Below, one piece after another: positions 24,666-33,800 of a DNA stretch of 50,005 nucleotides; the stretch's first letter is position 1, and each line of letters begins with the position of its first letter. The position numbers were made by a program, and so were the translations under genes. Source of the DNA: JBCDGZ01 sp038750655 (lineage in GTDB: Bacteria > Bacteroidota > Bacteroidia > Chitinophagales > Saprospiraceae). Where the stretch lies: contig JBCDGZ010000044.1 in the NCBI GenBank assembly GCA_038750655.1, positions 1 through 50,005 on the forward strand. The letters run 5' to 3'. Under the pieces are notes generated by a model. It was not told the origin of the DNA, did no database searches, and saw only the letters and a program-made list of their open reading frames with translations.

Positions 24666-25487
24666 ATGCTCTTTGATCAAATCCAAGAAGCAGTCACCTT
24701 TATTCGTACTCAGACCGACTTCCAACCCCGCGTAGGCATCATCCTCGGCACGGGCCTCGGCGAACTGGCCGACGCCATCGAGAAACCCATCGAAGTGCCC
24801 TACCAAAGCATTCCTCACTTTCCGGAGTCCACTGTCCAGAGCCATAAAAGCAAGCTGGTATTTGGTTATCTGGAAGGACAGCCGGTGGTGGCTATGGCCG
24901 GCCGCTTTCATTACTACGAGGGCTACAGCATGAAGCAAGTGACCTTTCCGGTCCGGGTCATGAAATTTCTGGGTATCGAGCAGTTAATTGTCTCCAATGT
25001 CTCTGGCAGCACCAGCCAACACATCTTCCCCGGCGATGTGGTTTTCATCAAGGATCACATCAATCTACAACCGGAGAATCCCCTGCGGGGTGTCAACGAT
25101 GAGCGGCTGGGGCCGCGCTTTCCGGATATGATGGCAACTTATGACAAGCGGCTCAACGCCCGCGCGCTACAAATCGCCGCAGCCGAAGGCATTCGAGCGC
25201 ACGAGGGGGTCTACGTTTGCCTGCAAGGGCCGAACCTGGAAACACCAGCAGAGTACAAGTTCCTACACCGCATCGGCGGCGACTTGGTGGGCATGTCAAC
25301 GGTGCCGGAGGTCCTTGTTGCTAGGCATATGAGTATTCCGGTTTTTGCCATCTCTGTTGTTTCTAACCAGTGCTATCCCGCAGAAATCATCAGCGAAACC
25401 ACCTTGGAGGAAGTCATCGATCTAGCTAATCGTACCGCTCCCAAAATGCAGCATATTGTTCGGCAGTTGTTGAAAGAAAGCTTATAA
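24666..25487 (+). CDS. Purine nucleoside phosphorylase, class I trimeric type
   Basis: A 273-aa enzyme that phosphorolyses purine nucleosides to base and ribose-1-phosphate. Family landmarks are GIILGTGLGELADAIE at the N-terminus (phosphate loop), VVAMAGRFHYYEGYSM, VSNVSGSTSQHIFPGDVVFI, CLQGPNLETPAEYKFLHRIG, and GMSTVPEVLVARHM. The phosphate- and purine-binding residues of this class, including the Glu in GPNLETPAE and the Asn in VVSNQC, are present. The usual NAAGG segment reads NVSGS here. It follows mqnC closely; futalosine pathways release a purine base, but a direct link is inference. Confidence 0.93.
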   Translation: MLFDQIQEAVTFIRTQTDFQPRVGIILGTGLGELADAIEKPIEVPYQSIPHFPESTVQSHKSKLVFGYLEGQPVVAMAGRFHYYEGYSMKQVTFPVRVMKFLGIEQLIVSNVSGSTSQHIFPGDVVFIKDHINLQPENPLRGVNDERLGPRFPDMMATYDKRLNARALQIAAAEGIRAHEGVYVCLQGPNLETPAEYKFLHRIGGDLVGMSTVPEVLVARHMSIPVFAISVVSNQCYPAEIISETTLEEVIDLANRTAPKMQHIVRQLLKESL

Positions 25488-25489
25488 CG

Positions 25490-26140
25490 CTATACCGCTT
25501 TAATATCTTCATTCTCCAAAATAGTCTTATCAGCACCATAGAGTCCAGCTTTGAACATGGCCTTAGCCAGGCGCTCAGAACTGATGGCACCTTGTGGATA
25601 GATGGCCTTAAGCAGGGGGTAGAGCGAACGCATCAGCCGATAGGTGAAGCTAGGTTCTTTACGAGGCGTAACGGGATAGATGTAGGCGGGTCTAAAAATG
25701 TAGGTGGCGCCGAAGGCCTGGCGCAGCAGGGCGTTTTCTGCAATCCCCTTGTCTTTAGCAAACATCAATCGGCTGCTCTCGGTTTGGTCAGCCCCCTGGC
25801 CACTGAGAAAGCAGAAAGTCGCCTGCGGGCTGTGTTGTTTCAACATATCGGCGAAAGCAGCCGTAAAATCGACGGTGATGACTCGAAATTGATCGCGAGG
25901 GACCTGCCCGGTATAAACACCGATACAGAATTGAGCAACGTCTACATTTTTGAAATGATCAGCTATTTTGGAATAGTCGGTAAAATCATCATGCAGTATT
26001 TCCGTCAATTTTGGATGGTGCTGACCAGTGGAGCGACGAACGATGATCGTCACGCTTCCCACCTCCGAATGGGCTAGGCATTCCCGCAGAACAATCCCTC
26101 CAATCATCCCCGTTGCGCCCGTTATTAGGACATTTTTCAT
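25490..26140 (-). CDS. NAD(P)-binding Rossmann protein, atypical short-chain dehydrogenase type
   Basis: A 216-aa protein beginning MKNVLITGATGMIGGIVLREC, the GxxGxxG dinucleotide-binding motif of the NmrA/HTATIP2-like group. Further family features are VTIIVRRSTGQHHPKL, the strand CFLSGQGADQTESS, FAKDKGIAENALL and YIFRPAYIYPV. The YxxxK catalytic pair of classical dehydrogenases is not present in its usual place. The substrate is unknown; related proteins are redox sensors or oxidoreductases. It is convergent with the phosphorylase gene with only a 2-bp gap, and divergent from uvrA. Confidence 0.82.
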   Translation of the reverse strand: MKNVLITGATGMIGGIVLRECLAHSEVGSVTIIVRRSTGQHHPKLTEILHDDFTDYSKIADHFKNVDVAQFCIGVYTGQVPRDQFRVITVDFTAAFADMLKQHSPQATFCFLSGQGADQTESSRLMFAKDKGIAENALLRQAFGATYIFRPAYIYPVTPRKEPSFTYRLMRSLYPLLKAIYPQGAISSERLAKAMFKAGLYGADKTILENEDIKAV

Positions 26141-26308
26141 CGTGTAGATTTCATTTTTTATTTACTGTAAAAAGGAGCTGTTTTTTCAGAACGATTCTCC
26201 ACATCAAATGTTAGCTTAAAGATACCTCAAAACTCAGCAGAATTAGGTCAAAACCTTTTCTTTAATTAATTTAGCAGATTACTTCACACAGTCCTGGATT
26301 GAAGCGTT

Positions 26309-29170
26309 ATGGCAAAAAAGCAGAAGAATTCCCTGAATGGAAATGGGCAGTCCACTATTGATTTTATCGATGTCATTGGTGCCCGCGTCCACAACCTCAA
26401 AGATATAGATGTCCGCATTCCTCGCAACCGTTTTGTCGTCATTACGGGCATCAGCGGCAGCGGTAAATCTTCCCTAGCCTTTGATACCATCTACGCTGAA
26501 GGACAACGGCGCTACATGGAAACATTCACCTCCTACGCCCGTCAGTTTATTGGTGAAATGGAGCGCCCGGATGTAGAAAAAATCACTGGCCTCAGCCCCG
26601 TTATTTCTATTGAGCAAAAGACAACGAGCAAAAATCCGCGTTCAACCGTAGGGACGGTGACCGAAATTTATGACTTCATGCGCCTGCTCTTTGCTCGCAT
26701 CGGAGAGGCTTATTCTTATTCTACTGGTAAAAAGATGGTGAAGTATAGTGAGGATCAAATGTTGGAGCATATCTACAAAAATTTTGCTAAGCAGAAGGTG
26801 CAACTGCTGGCCCCGCTGGTACGGGGTCGTAAAGGGCATTATCGCGAACTCTTTGATCAAATTCGTAAGCAGGGGTACGCCAAAGTGCGGGTGGATGGCC
26901 ACATCATAGATATTACTCCAGGAATGCAGATTGACCGCTACAAAGTGCACGATATTGAAGTGGTCATTGACCGCTTGAAAGTCGTTGCTGAACGCCGCGA
27001 ACGGCTGGCCGCTTCGCTGCAAACTGCGCTCAAAATGGGGAATGGTCTGATTATGCTGATGAACGAAAAGGACCAGCTTTTCCCCTACAGTAAACACCTC
27101 ATGGACCCCGAATCGGGCATTTCCTACGAAGAACCTTCGCCCAATGCTTTTTCTTTCAACTCCCCCTACGGCGCCTGTCCACATTGCAAAGGGTTAGGAG
27201 AGGTACACAAAGTAGATATGGAGAAAGTGATTCCCGATTACAACAAAAGCATTAACGATGCCGGGGTCGTCCCTTTTGGCGAGGTGCGGGATAATATGAC
27301 GTTCAAGCAGCTAAGAGCTATTGCTAAAAAATACAAATTCACCTTCTCTACCCCTATCAAAAAGATTCCAAAGGAAGCCTTGGAGACCATCCTGCACGGA
27401 GGTAATGATAGCTTTGAGGTCAACCTGCGCTACAGTAAGCATGACTTCACCTACAACCTGGCCTACGAGGGCTTGACCAATATGCTGGTGCGCTGGTACA
27501 AGGAGTCCAGTTCTGACAAAATTCGTCGCTGGGCGGAAGACTTTATGACTATTGATAAATGCCCGGAATGCGGTGGCCAGCGGCTGAAGAAGGAATCACT
27601 GCATTTTAAGATTCACGAGAAGAACATTGCGGAGCTGGCAACGATGGATATTGGGGAATTGGCGCAGTGGATGGAATTGGTGGATGAATTTCTCAGCGAT
27701 CGCCAGCGGCTCATCGCCAAGGATATTCTCAAGGAAATTCGTTTACGGCTGGGCTTTCTGCTCCACGTCGGCCTGGATTATCTGACGCTGGACCGCCCGG
27801 CGCGTACGCTCTCGGGGGGCGAATCGCAGCGCATCCGCCTGGCTACCCAGATCGGCTCGCAGCTCACCGGCATCACCTACATCCTCGACGAACCCAGCAT
27901 TGGGCTGCACCAACGCGACAACCAAAAGCTGATCGAGGCGCTGCGCGAGCTGGCCGAAATCGGCAATACTGTCCTCGTCGTCGAACACGACAAAGACATC
28001 ATGCTGGCCTCTGACTACCTCATTGACTTGGGGCCCGGCGCGGGCAAGCACGGCGGCCAACTGGTCGGCCAAGGAACACCAGCGAGCTTCCTTACCAAAT
28101 CAACTATGACCTCTGATTACCTCAACAATCAGCGCAAAATTGAGGTCCCCAAGAAGCGCCGTAAGGGCAATGGTAATTTCCTTGAACTTAAGGGAGCTAC
28201 TGGCAATAATTTGAAAAAGGTCAATATCAAAATCCCTCTGGGCACCTTCTGCTGCATCACCGGCGTCTCCGGCAGTGGCAAGTCCACCCTAATCAACGAA
28301 ACCCTCTATCCCATTTTGCGTCAACACTTTTACAAGAGCCGCAAAAAGCCCATGCCCTACACCAGCATCAAGGGCTTGGAACACATCGATAAAGTCATCG
28401 AAATCGATCAGTCGCCTATCGGCCGTACGCCTCGCTCCAACCCCGCAACTTACACCGGCGTATTTACGGACATCCGCAAGATTTTCTCCGAGCTGCCCGA
28501 GTCCAAAATCCGGGGCTACAAGCCCGGCCGCTTTAGTTTCAATGTCAAAGGCGGCCGCTGCGAAACCTGCCAAGGTGCCGGCAAGCGCATTATCGAAATG
28601 AACTTCCTTCCCGATGTCCAAGTGGACTGCGAAACCTGCCTCGGCCGACGCTACAACCGCGAAACGCTGGAGGTGATGTACAAAGGCAAATCGATCAGCG
28701 ATGTGTTGGATATGACCGTCAATGAGGCGGTAAAGTTTTTCGAAAACATCCCCAACATCTACCGCAAGATGAAGACCTTGCAAGAAGTGGGATTAGGATA
28801 CATTTCGCTGGGCCAGCAAGCGACGACTCTCTCCGGTGGGGAGGCCCAGCGGGTCAAGCTCTCCGAAGAACTTTCCAAGCGAGATACCGGCCAGACCGTC
28901 TACATTCTAGACGAGCCCACCACGGGCCTCCACTTCGACGACATCCGCCAGCTCCTCTCTGTCCTCAACAAACTGGTCGACAAGGGCAACACCATCATCG
29001 TCATCGAGCATAACCTCGATGTGGTCAAGGTGGCGGATTATATCATTGATATGGGGCCGGAGGGCGGCCACCGCGGTGGTACGGTCATCTGTCAGGGCAA
29101 GCCCGAGCAGGTGATGAAGAAGAAGGGAAGCCATACGGGGCAGTTTTTGAAGATCGAGATGGAGGTGTAG
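26309..29170 (+). CDS. uvrA: Excinuclease ABC subunit A
   Basis: The 953-aa damage-recognition ATPase of nucleotide excision repair. It has two ABC modules. The first has GISGSGKSSLAFDT near residue 48 and LSGGESQRIRLATQIG; the second has GVSGSGKSTLINETLY and LSGGEAQRVKLSEEL. Walker B segments are YILDEPSIGLHQRD and YILDEPTTGLHFDD. Zinc-binding CxxC pairs are CPHC, CPEC and the pair CETCQGAGKR...CETCLGRRYN. Length and order are normal. It has its own promoter region and is followed after 36 bp by the Panacea antitoxin gene, which may be read through from it. Confidence 0.97.
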   Translation: MAKKQKNSLNGNGQSTIDFIDVIGARVHNLKDIDVRIPRNRFVVITGISGSGKSSLAFDTIYAEGQRRYMETFTSYARQFIGEMERPDVEKITGLSPVISIEQKTTSKNPRSTVGTVTEIYDFMRLLFARIGEAYSYSTGKKMVKYSEDQMLEHIYKNFAKQKVQLLAPLVRGRKGHYRELFDQIRKQGYAKVRVDGHIIDITPGMQIDRYKVHDIEVVIDRLKVVAERRERLAASLQTALKMGNGLIMLMNEKDQLFPYSKHLMDPESGISYEEPSPNAFSFNSPYGACPHCKGLGEVHKVDMEKVIPDYNKSINDAGVVPFGEVRDNMTFKQLRAIAKKYKFTFSTPIKKIPKEALETILHGGNDSFEVNLRYSKHDFTYNLAYEGLTNMLVRWYKESSSDKIRRWAEDFMTIDKCPECGGQRLKKESLHFKIHEKNIAELATMDIGELAQWMELVDEFLSDRQRLIAKDILKEIRLRLGFLLHVGLDYLTLDRPARTLSGGESQRIRLATQIGSQLTGITYILDEPSIGLHQRDNQKLIEALRELAEIGNTVLVVEHDKDIMLASDYLIDLGPGAGKHGGQLVGQGTPASFLTKSTMTSDYLNNQRKIEVPKKRRKGNGNFLELKGATGNNLKKVNIKIPLGTFCCITGVSGSGKSTLINETLYPILRQHFYKSRKKPMPYTSIKGLEHIDKVIEIDQSPIGRTPRSNPATYTGVFTDIRKIFSELPESKIRGYKPGRFSFNVKGGRCETCQGAGKRIIEMNFLPDVQVDCETCLGRRYNRETLEVMYKGKSISDVLDMTVNEAVKFFENIPNIYRKMKTLQEVGLGYISLGQQATTLSGGEAQRVKLSEELSKRDTGQTVYILDEPTTGLHFDDIRQLLSVLNKLVDKGNTIIVIEHNLDVVKVADYIIDMGPEGGHRGGTVICQGKPEQVMKKKGSHTGQFLKIEMEV

Positions 29171-29206
29171 GGAGCAATTCATCTCGTAATTGCTTATATT
29201 TATAGT

Positions 29207-29809
29207 ATGAAGGATCAGTTCCATACCATAAAACAGGTTATTCTTCACCTTATCGCATTTTACCAAAGTGAGTCAAAAGGTATCAGCATCACCAAGCTGT
29301 ACAAGCTGTTGTATTTCATTGATTTTGGCCACTATGCCCTTAACCAATCTTCAATTACAAAGCTCAACTACCTAAAATTCAAATACGGTCCCGTCCCCTT
29401 CGGTGTTGATACCTTACTCAAGTCGATGGAAGAAAATGGGCTCCTCAATAAACAGTGGATCAGTGATAGCTATGATGGGCACTACCTCTTTAAAGCAGAA
29501 CAGAAAGATTATTTAAAGGGGCTCGACCTAAATGAGAAAGAGCAGGCTACTATCGAAAAGACAGCGCGGGCCTTTCTTGATAGCTCTGCCACAGAAGCTT
29601 CAGAGGAAACGCACTATCATTACTCTTGGCTTTCTACAGACAATGGGAAAATCATTGCCTACGAAACTGCTCAGCATTGCGATTTCCCCTGGCTAGGTTA
29701 TTACAACAACAAGAGCGAAGAGGAATTTAAAGAAATACAAAATAGCAGGAATACCATAAAAAAGAGTCCAACTATCAATAAGCTATTTGATAAAATTCAA
29801 AAACTATAA
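29207..29809 (+). CDS. Panacea-domain (DUF4065) antitoxin
   Basis: A 200-aa protein with the Panacea/SocA-like domain over about residues 8-130. Landmarks are SITKLYKLLYFIDFGHYAL, then YLKFKYGPVPFGVDTLLKSM. The domain occurs in antitoxins that neutralise many unrelated toxins by direct contact. The C-terminal third (about 140-200) is more variable and would carry toxin specificity. The neighbouring gene, 6 bp downstream, looks like a toxin, which fits. Start is the ATG at 29207. The pair sits between the housekeeping genes uvrA and mnmG, suggesting recent insertion. Confidence 0.82.
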   Translation: MKDQFHTIKQVILHLIAFYQSESKGISITKLYKLLYFIDFGHYALNQSSITKLNYLKFKYGPVPFGVDTLLKSMEENGLLNKQWISDSYDGHYLFKAEQKDYLKGLDLNEKEQATIEKTARAFLDSSATEASEETHYHYSWLSTDNGKIIAYETAQHCDFPWLGYYNNKSEEEFKEIQNSRNTIKKSPTINKLFDKIQKL

Positions 29810-29815
29810 ACACTT

Positions 29816-30259
29816 TTGATTCGCTATTTTTCTACCTATACTTTCCTTAGCGATCTTCAAAAATTAGAGAAAAAACCAAAGAATAATTACCATCAAGTAC
29901 GAAAAGACATCTGCACTGTTTATCAAGATTTAGACGATATTTTTGAGATCATTAAACAAGGAACCATCATCAAGGCGGCTAATGATGAGGATAAAAAGAT
30001 CCTGCTGAAGAGTCGGTTTCCTAATTCTGCTATGCGTGAAGGCAAGAGCGGAGGTTTCCGAGCTATCAGTATTGCCGATATTGAAAAAGGGGATTGCTAT
30101 TTTCTTACCGTTTACCCCAAGAAAGGAAAACTGGGACAACCAGATTTATCAGAACAAGCGTACGTAGCGATACTTACCGAATTCATTGAGCAGGTAGAAG
30201 AAGGGTCACTGATAGAACTGGACATCGAGAATGACCTTCAGGTGGCTGATGCTGAATAG
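29816..30259 (+). CDS. Putative RelE-like toxin partner of the Panacea antitoxin
   Basis: A 147-aa protein. The segment LKSRFPNSAMREGKSGGFRAIS followed by CYFLTVYPKKGKLGQPDLS resembles the core strands of RelE/HigB-type mRNA interferases (GKSGGxR, then hydrophobic-TxYxK). The C-terminal extension from about residue 115 is acidic. The start is TTG at 29816, 6 bp after the antitoxin stop; no ATG lies near the N-terminus, and TTG may keep toxin output low. Order is antitoxin first. Its stop is 2 bp from that of the convergent mnmG. Toxicity is inferred from similarity and context. Confidence 0.65.
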   Translation: MIRYFSTYTFLSDLQKLEKKPKNNYHQVRKDICTVYQDLDDIFEIIKQGTIIKAANDEDKKILLKSRFPNSAMREGKSGGFRAISIADIEKGDCYFLTVYPKKGKLGQPDLSEQAYVAILTEFIEQVEEGSLIELDIENDLQVADAE

Positions 30260-30261
30260 CA

Positions 30262-32127
30262 TTACCTCCCCATATGCACCAACAACACCGAAATATCTGA
30301 CGGCGACACCCCACTAATGCGACTAGCTTGGCCAATGGTGCGCGGCCGCTGGGCCGTTAGCTTCTCCCGCGCCTCAGCGGAGAGCGAGACCAAGTCATTG
30401 TAGTCAATATCCGCGCGGAGGCGGACCTCCTCTAGGCGATTCATCTTATCCACCATTTCCTGTTCTTTCTGGATGTAGCCTTCGTATTTCATATTGATGG
30501 CGGCCAGATCGATGCTTTCCTGATCGTAGGCGTGGAGAAAATGATCGACATCGGGCAGGACTTCTCGCAGTTCGTTCATATCGATGTGGGGGCGGATGAG
30601 GACGCCGTGCAGCTTGACCTTTTGCTTGAGTGGCGTGGAGCCTTTGCTTTGAAGGTAGCCATTGAGCTGGTCGGGGCTGACGCTGGTTCCGCGGAAAAAC
30701 CGATTGATGGCCTTGTTGGCAGCTAGTTTGTCGTCGACGCGGGCGCTGCGGGCTTCCATTCCCTGCATGCCCATAGCCGTAGCCAGCGGACTGAGGCGAA
30801 CATCGGCATTGTCCTGACGGAGTAGAATGCGGTATTCCGCCCGAGAAGTGAACATCCGGTAGGGCTCTTTGGTGCCCTTGTTGACCAGGTCGTCGATGAG
30901 GACGCCGATGTAAGCCTCGGAGCGCTTGAGGATGAAGGGCTCTTCGTCGTTGATTTTGCGGTGGGCGTTGATACCGGCCATGAGGCCTTGGCAGGCCGCT
31001 TCTTCGTAGCCCGTCGTACCGTTGATTTGACCGGCGAAAAAGAGGTTTTTGACCAGGCGTGTCTCTAGAGAGATGTCCAGCTGAGTAGGGGGAAAAAAGT
31101 CGTATTCGATGGCGTAGCCGGGGCGGAACATCTTGGCATTTTCGAAGCCGCGAATCATGCGCAGGGCTTTGTACTGGACATCTTCGGGTAGGGAAGACGA
31201 GAAGCCGTTGACGTATATTTCGACTGTATTCCAGCCTTCGGGTTCTACAAAGAGTTGGTGGCGATCCCGATCAGCGAAGCGGTCTATTTTATCTTCGATA
31301 GACGGGCAGTAACGCGGCCCGATGCCTCGAATGCGACCGTTGAACATGGGAGAACGGTCGAAGCCGGTTTTTAGCATTTCGTGGACTTCCTTGTTGGTAT
31401 AGGTAACGTGGCAGGGGCGCTGCTTTTCCAATTTTGGGGTATCGGTGTAGGAGAACTTACTGGCCTGCTCATCCCCCGGCTGCACCTCCATCACCGACCA
31501 ATCGAGGCTACGGCCGTCGATCCGAGGCGGGGTCCCCGTCTTCATTCGACCAGATTCGAAGCCTAGTTCTTGCAATTGCTCAGTGATGCCTTTGGCTGCG
31601 CGCTCGCCGGCGCGGCCGCCGCCAAATTGTTTCTCTCCAATATGAATTAAGCCATTGAGGAAAGTCCCATTAGTCAGAATAACCGATTTGCTGTTGATCT
31701 CCAACCCCATTCCGGTACGCACCCCACAGGCGCGACCATCTTTCACTATAATGCCGGTGACCATTTCCTGCCAGAAGTCGACATTGGGGTGTTCTTCCAG
31801 CATCATGCGCCATTTTGCGGCAAAGAGCATGCGATCACTCTGCGCGCGCGGGCTCCACATCGCCGGCCCTTTCGAGCGGTTGAGCATACGGAATTGGATC
31901 ATAGTATGGTCTGTCACAATGCCGGAGTAGCCCCCTAGGGCATCTACCTCGCGTACAATCTGCCCCTTGGCCACACCGCCCATTGCTGGATTACAGGACA
32001 TCTGGGCAATGGTCTGCATATTCATCGTGGCCAGGAGGACTTTAGAGCCCAAGTTGGCCGCTGCAACGGCTGCCTCACAACCGGAATGGCCGGCACCGAC
32101 TACAATAACATCGTATGTTGGAAACAT
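30262..32127 (-). CDS. mnmG: tRNA uridine-5-carboxymethylaminomethyl modification enzyme MnmG (GidA)
   Basis: A 621-aa FAD protein that, with MnmE, modifies U34 of several tRNAs. The N-terminus has VIVVGAGHSGCEAAVAAANLG (FAD binding). The signatures CNPAMGGVAKGQIVREVDALGG, LNRSKGPAMWSPRAQSDR, GLIHIGEKQFGGGRAGE and MKTGTPPRIDGRSLDW follow. INGTTGYEEAACQGLMAGINA and FTSRAEYRILLRQDNADVRLSP mark the later parts. The C-terminal helical domain ends VSPSDISVLLVHMGR. Length and order are typical. Convergent with the toxin gene and divergent from the gene at 32353. Confidence 0.97.
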   Translation of the reverse strand: MFPTYDVIVVGAGHSGCEAAVAAANLGSKVLLATMNMQTIAQMSCNPAMGGVAKGQIVREVDALGGYSGIVTDHTMIQFRMLNRSKGPAMWSPRAQSDRMLFAAKWRMMLEEHPNVDFWQEMVTGIIVKDGRACGVRTGMGLEINSKSVILTNGTFLNGLIHIGEKQFGGGRAGERAAKGITEQLQELGFESGRMKTGTPPRIDGRSLDWSVMEVQPGDEQASKFSYTDTPKLEKQRPCHVTYTNKEVHEMLKTGFDRSPMFNGRIRGIGPRYCPSIEDKIDRFADRDRHQLFVEPEGWNTVEIYVNGFSSSLPEDVQYKALRMIRGFENAKMFRPGYAIEYDFFPPTQLDISLETRLVKNLFFAGQINGTTGYEEAACQGLMAGINAHRKINDEEPFILKRSEAYIGVLIDDLVNKGTKEPYRMFTSRAEYRILLRQDNADVRLSPLATAMGMQGMEARSARVDDKLAANKAINRFFRGTSVSPDQLNGYLQSKGSTPLKQKVKLHGVLIRPHIDMNELREVLPDVDHFLHAYDQESIDLAAINMKYEGYIQKEQEMVDKMNRLEEVRLRADIDYNDLVSLSAEAREKLTAQRPRTIGQASRISGVSPSDISVLLVHMGR

Positions 32128-32321
32128 TGGCTAATCAATTAAATCGGGCACAAAGATACAATAACTTTTCCCTATTCGACACGTTACAAACAAGAGTAGC
32201 TTCCATTTGGATTACTCCGCCTCTTAATTTTTTGTAAAAGAAGCTCTTTTTATCCCTATTCCACCCATTACAACCTGAGCTACATATTCCCCGAGGGCTA
32301 GGTTCCCTGCGTTTATTATTT

Positions 32322-32329
32322 TATTTTTG
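32322..32329 (+). promoter_or_regulatory. Candidate -7 element upstream of the gene at 32353
   Basis: TATTTTTG matches TAnnTTTG 23 bp before the ATG. The upstream partner is not an exact TTG. Confidence 0.35.
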
Positions 32330-32352
32330 TACCAAGTTTAATATTCGGTAAG

Positions 32353-33774
32353 ATGACTAGACAAGCATTAGAGACAGAGCAGAAGGCTCTAGAGATTAAT
32401 CTGGATGACAGCATTTATGGCACCTTCGCCGAGATCGGTGCGGGGCAGGAAGTGGCCCGCTATTTCTTTCAGGTCGGGGCGGCAGCCGGTACGATTGCCA
32501 AAACCATGTCGGCCTACGACAAGGTGTATTCGGATAAAATTTACGGTACGGAGGCCAGCGGCCGCTATGTTTGTGAATCTCGCTTATATAAGATGCTGGA
32601 CCACGAGTACAACCTGATGATGACGAGGCTGCAAAATGAACGACCGGGGACCAATTTCTTTGTCTTTGCCGATACCATTGCCGCCTTGAATTATCAGAAG
32701 ACCATTAAAGGGGATGGCTGGCTGGGCCTGCGTTTCCAGTTGCATCCCGAGGGAGAAACCAACGATATTGTACTGCATGTCAAGATGCTGGATAATGATA
32801 ATCAGTTGCAGCAGCAGGCCGTTGGGGTACTGGGGGTTAATTTGCTTTACGCTTGCTTCCGTTACCACGAAGAACCAGAAGTCTTGCTGCAATCCCTGAT
32901 GGACAATTTGCACGGCCGCGTCGCCATCGATATGATCCGCTTCACGGGCCCTGACTTCGCTCATCTGGATAATCGCTGGTTGAGCCTCATGTTGATCAAA
33001 CACAACCTGAGCGAGGTTGCTATGTTTGGCCCGGATGGTCAGAGCCTTCACCCTTCAGAATTTTTGTACAAAAAACATGTCCTAGTCGTTCGGGGCAGCT
33101 TTCGTCCGGCGACTTTGGTCAACTTCGATATGATTAAATCCAGTTGGGAGCAATTCCGCGCCCAGCCAGAAGTCGACCCGCGTAAAGCTTTTTTATTGAC
33201 AGAAATTACCCTGGATAATCTTTGTGCAGAAGGAGAATTGGACGACCAAGATTTTCTAGATCGCGCAGAGGTACTCTGTGCTTTAGGGCAGACGGTAGTC
33301 GTTTCCAATTGTGAGCAGCATCAGAAATTGATCGCCTATTTGTCGGATTATAAAGTACAGAACCTGGGCCTTGTGCTAGGAGTCCACCAGATGCTGGAAG
33401 TGATCAACGATAAGTACTACAACAATATGGATGGCCAATTGCTAGCCGCCTTCGGCGAGCTTTTTACCCGCAATGTCAAGCTGTACGCTTATCCGGCAAT
33501 GCAGGAAGGCAGCGCCGAGTTGATCAATTGCCAAAATCTACCAGTTCCCGAAGGGATTAAATTTCTTTTCCAACACCTCCTGAACAGCAAGCAAATTGAA
33601 GACATCAATAACTTCGATGCGGCCAATCTGCACATTTTCTCCAAAACCGTTCTACAAATGTTACAAGCTAACGAGACCGGATGGGAAAAAATGGTGCCCG
33701 AAAAAGTAGCCCAATTGATTAAGGAAAAATTCCTATTCGGCTTTCCCTGCGAACAGATGGAATTCGAATATTGA
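32353..33774 (+). CDS. Conserved cytosolic protein of unknown function
   Basis: A 473-aa protein without signal peptide or membrane segment. Its N-terminal signature YGTFAEIGAGQEVARYFF, followed by VGAAAGTIAKTMSAYDK and YCESRL-like residues, belongs to a family I recall as conserved across several bacterial phyla and sometimes mis-annotated as a TonB-dependent receptor. Nothing in this sequence supports an outer-membrane role. No nucleotide-binding or catalytic motif is evident. The protein appears alpha/beta in composition. The M15 peptidase gene begins 27 bp after its stop, so the two may share a transcript. Function unknown. Confidence 0.82.
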   Translation: MTRQALETEQKALEINLDDSIYGTFAEIGAGQEVARYFFQVGAAAGTIAKTMSAYDKVYSDKIYGTEASGRYVCESRLYKMLDHEYNLMMTRLQNERPGTNFFVFADTIAALNYQKTIKGDGWLGLRFQLHPEGETNDIVLHVKMLDNDNQLQQQAVGVLGVNLLYACFRYHEEPEVLLQSLMDNLHGRVAIDMIRFTGPDFAHLDNRWLSLMLIKHNLSEVAMFGPDGQSLHPSEFLYKKHVLVVRGSFRPATLVNFDMIKSSWEQFRAQPEVDPRKAFLLTEITLDNLCAEGELDDQDFLDRAEVLCALGQTVVVSNCEQHQKLIAYLSDYKVQNLGLVLGVHQMLEVINDKYYNNMDGQLLAAFGELFTRNVKLYAYPAMQEGSAELINCQNLPVPEGIKFLFQHLLNSKQIEDINNFDAANLHIFSKTVLQMLQANETGWEKMVPEKVAQLIKEKFLFGFPCEQMEFEY

Positions 33775-33800
33775 TGCTTTCCCCCAACCTATACCCAACT

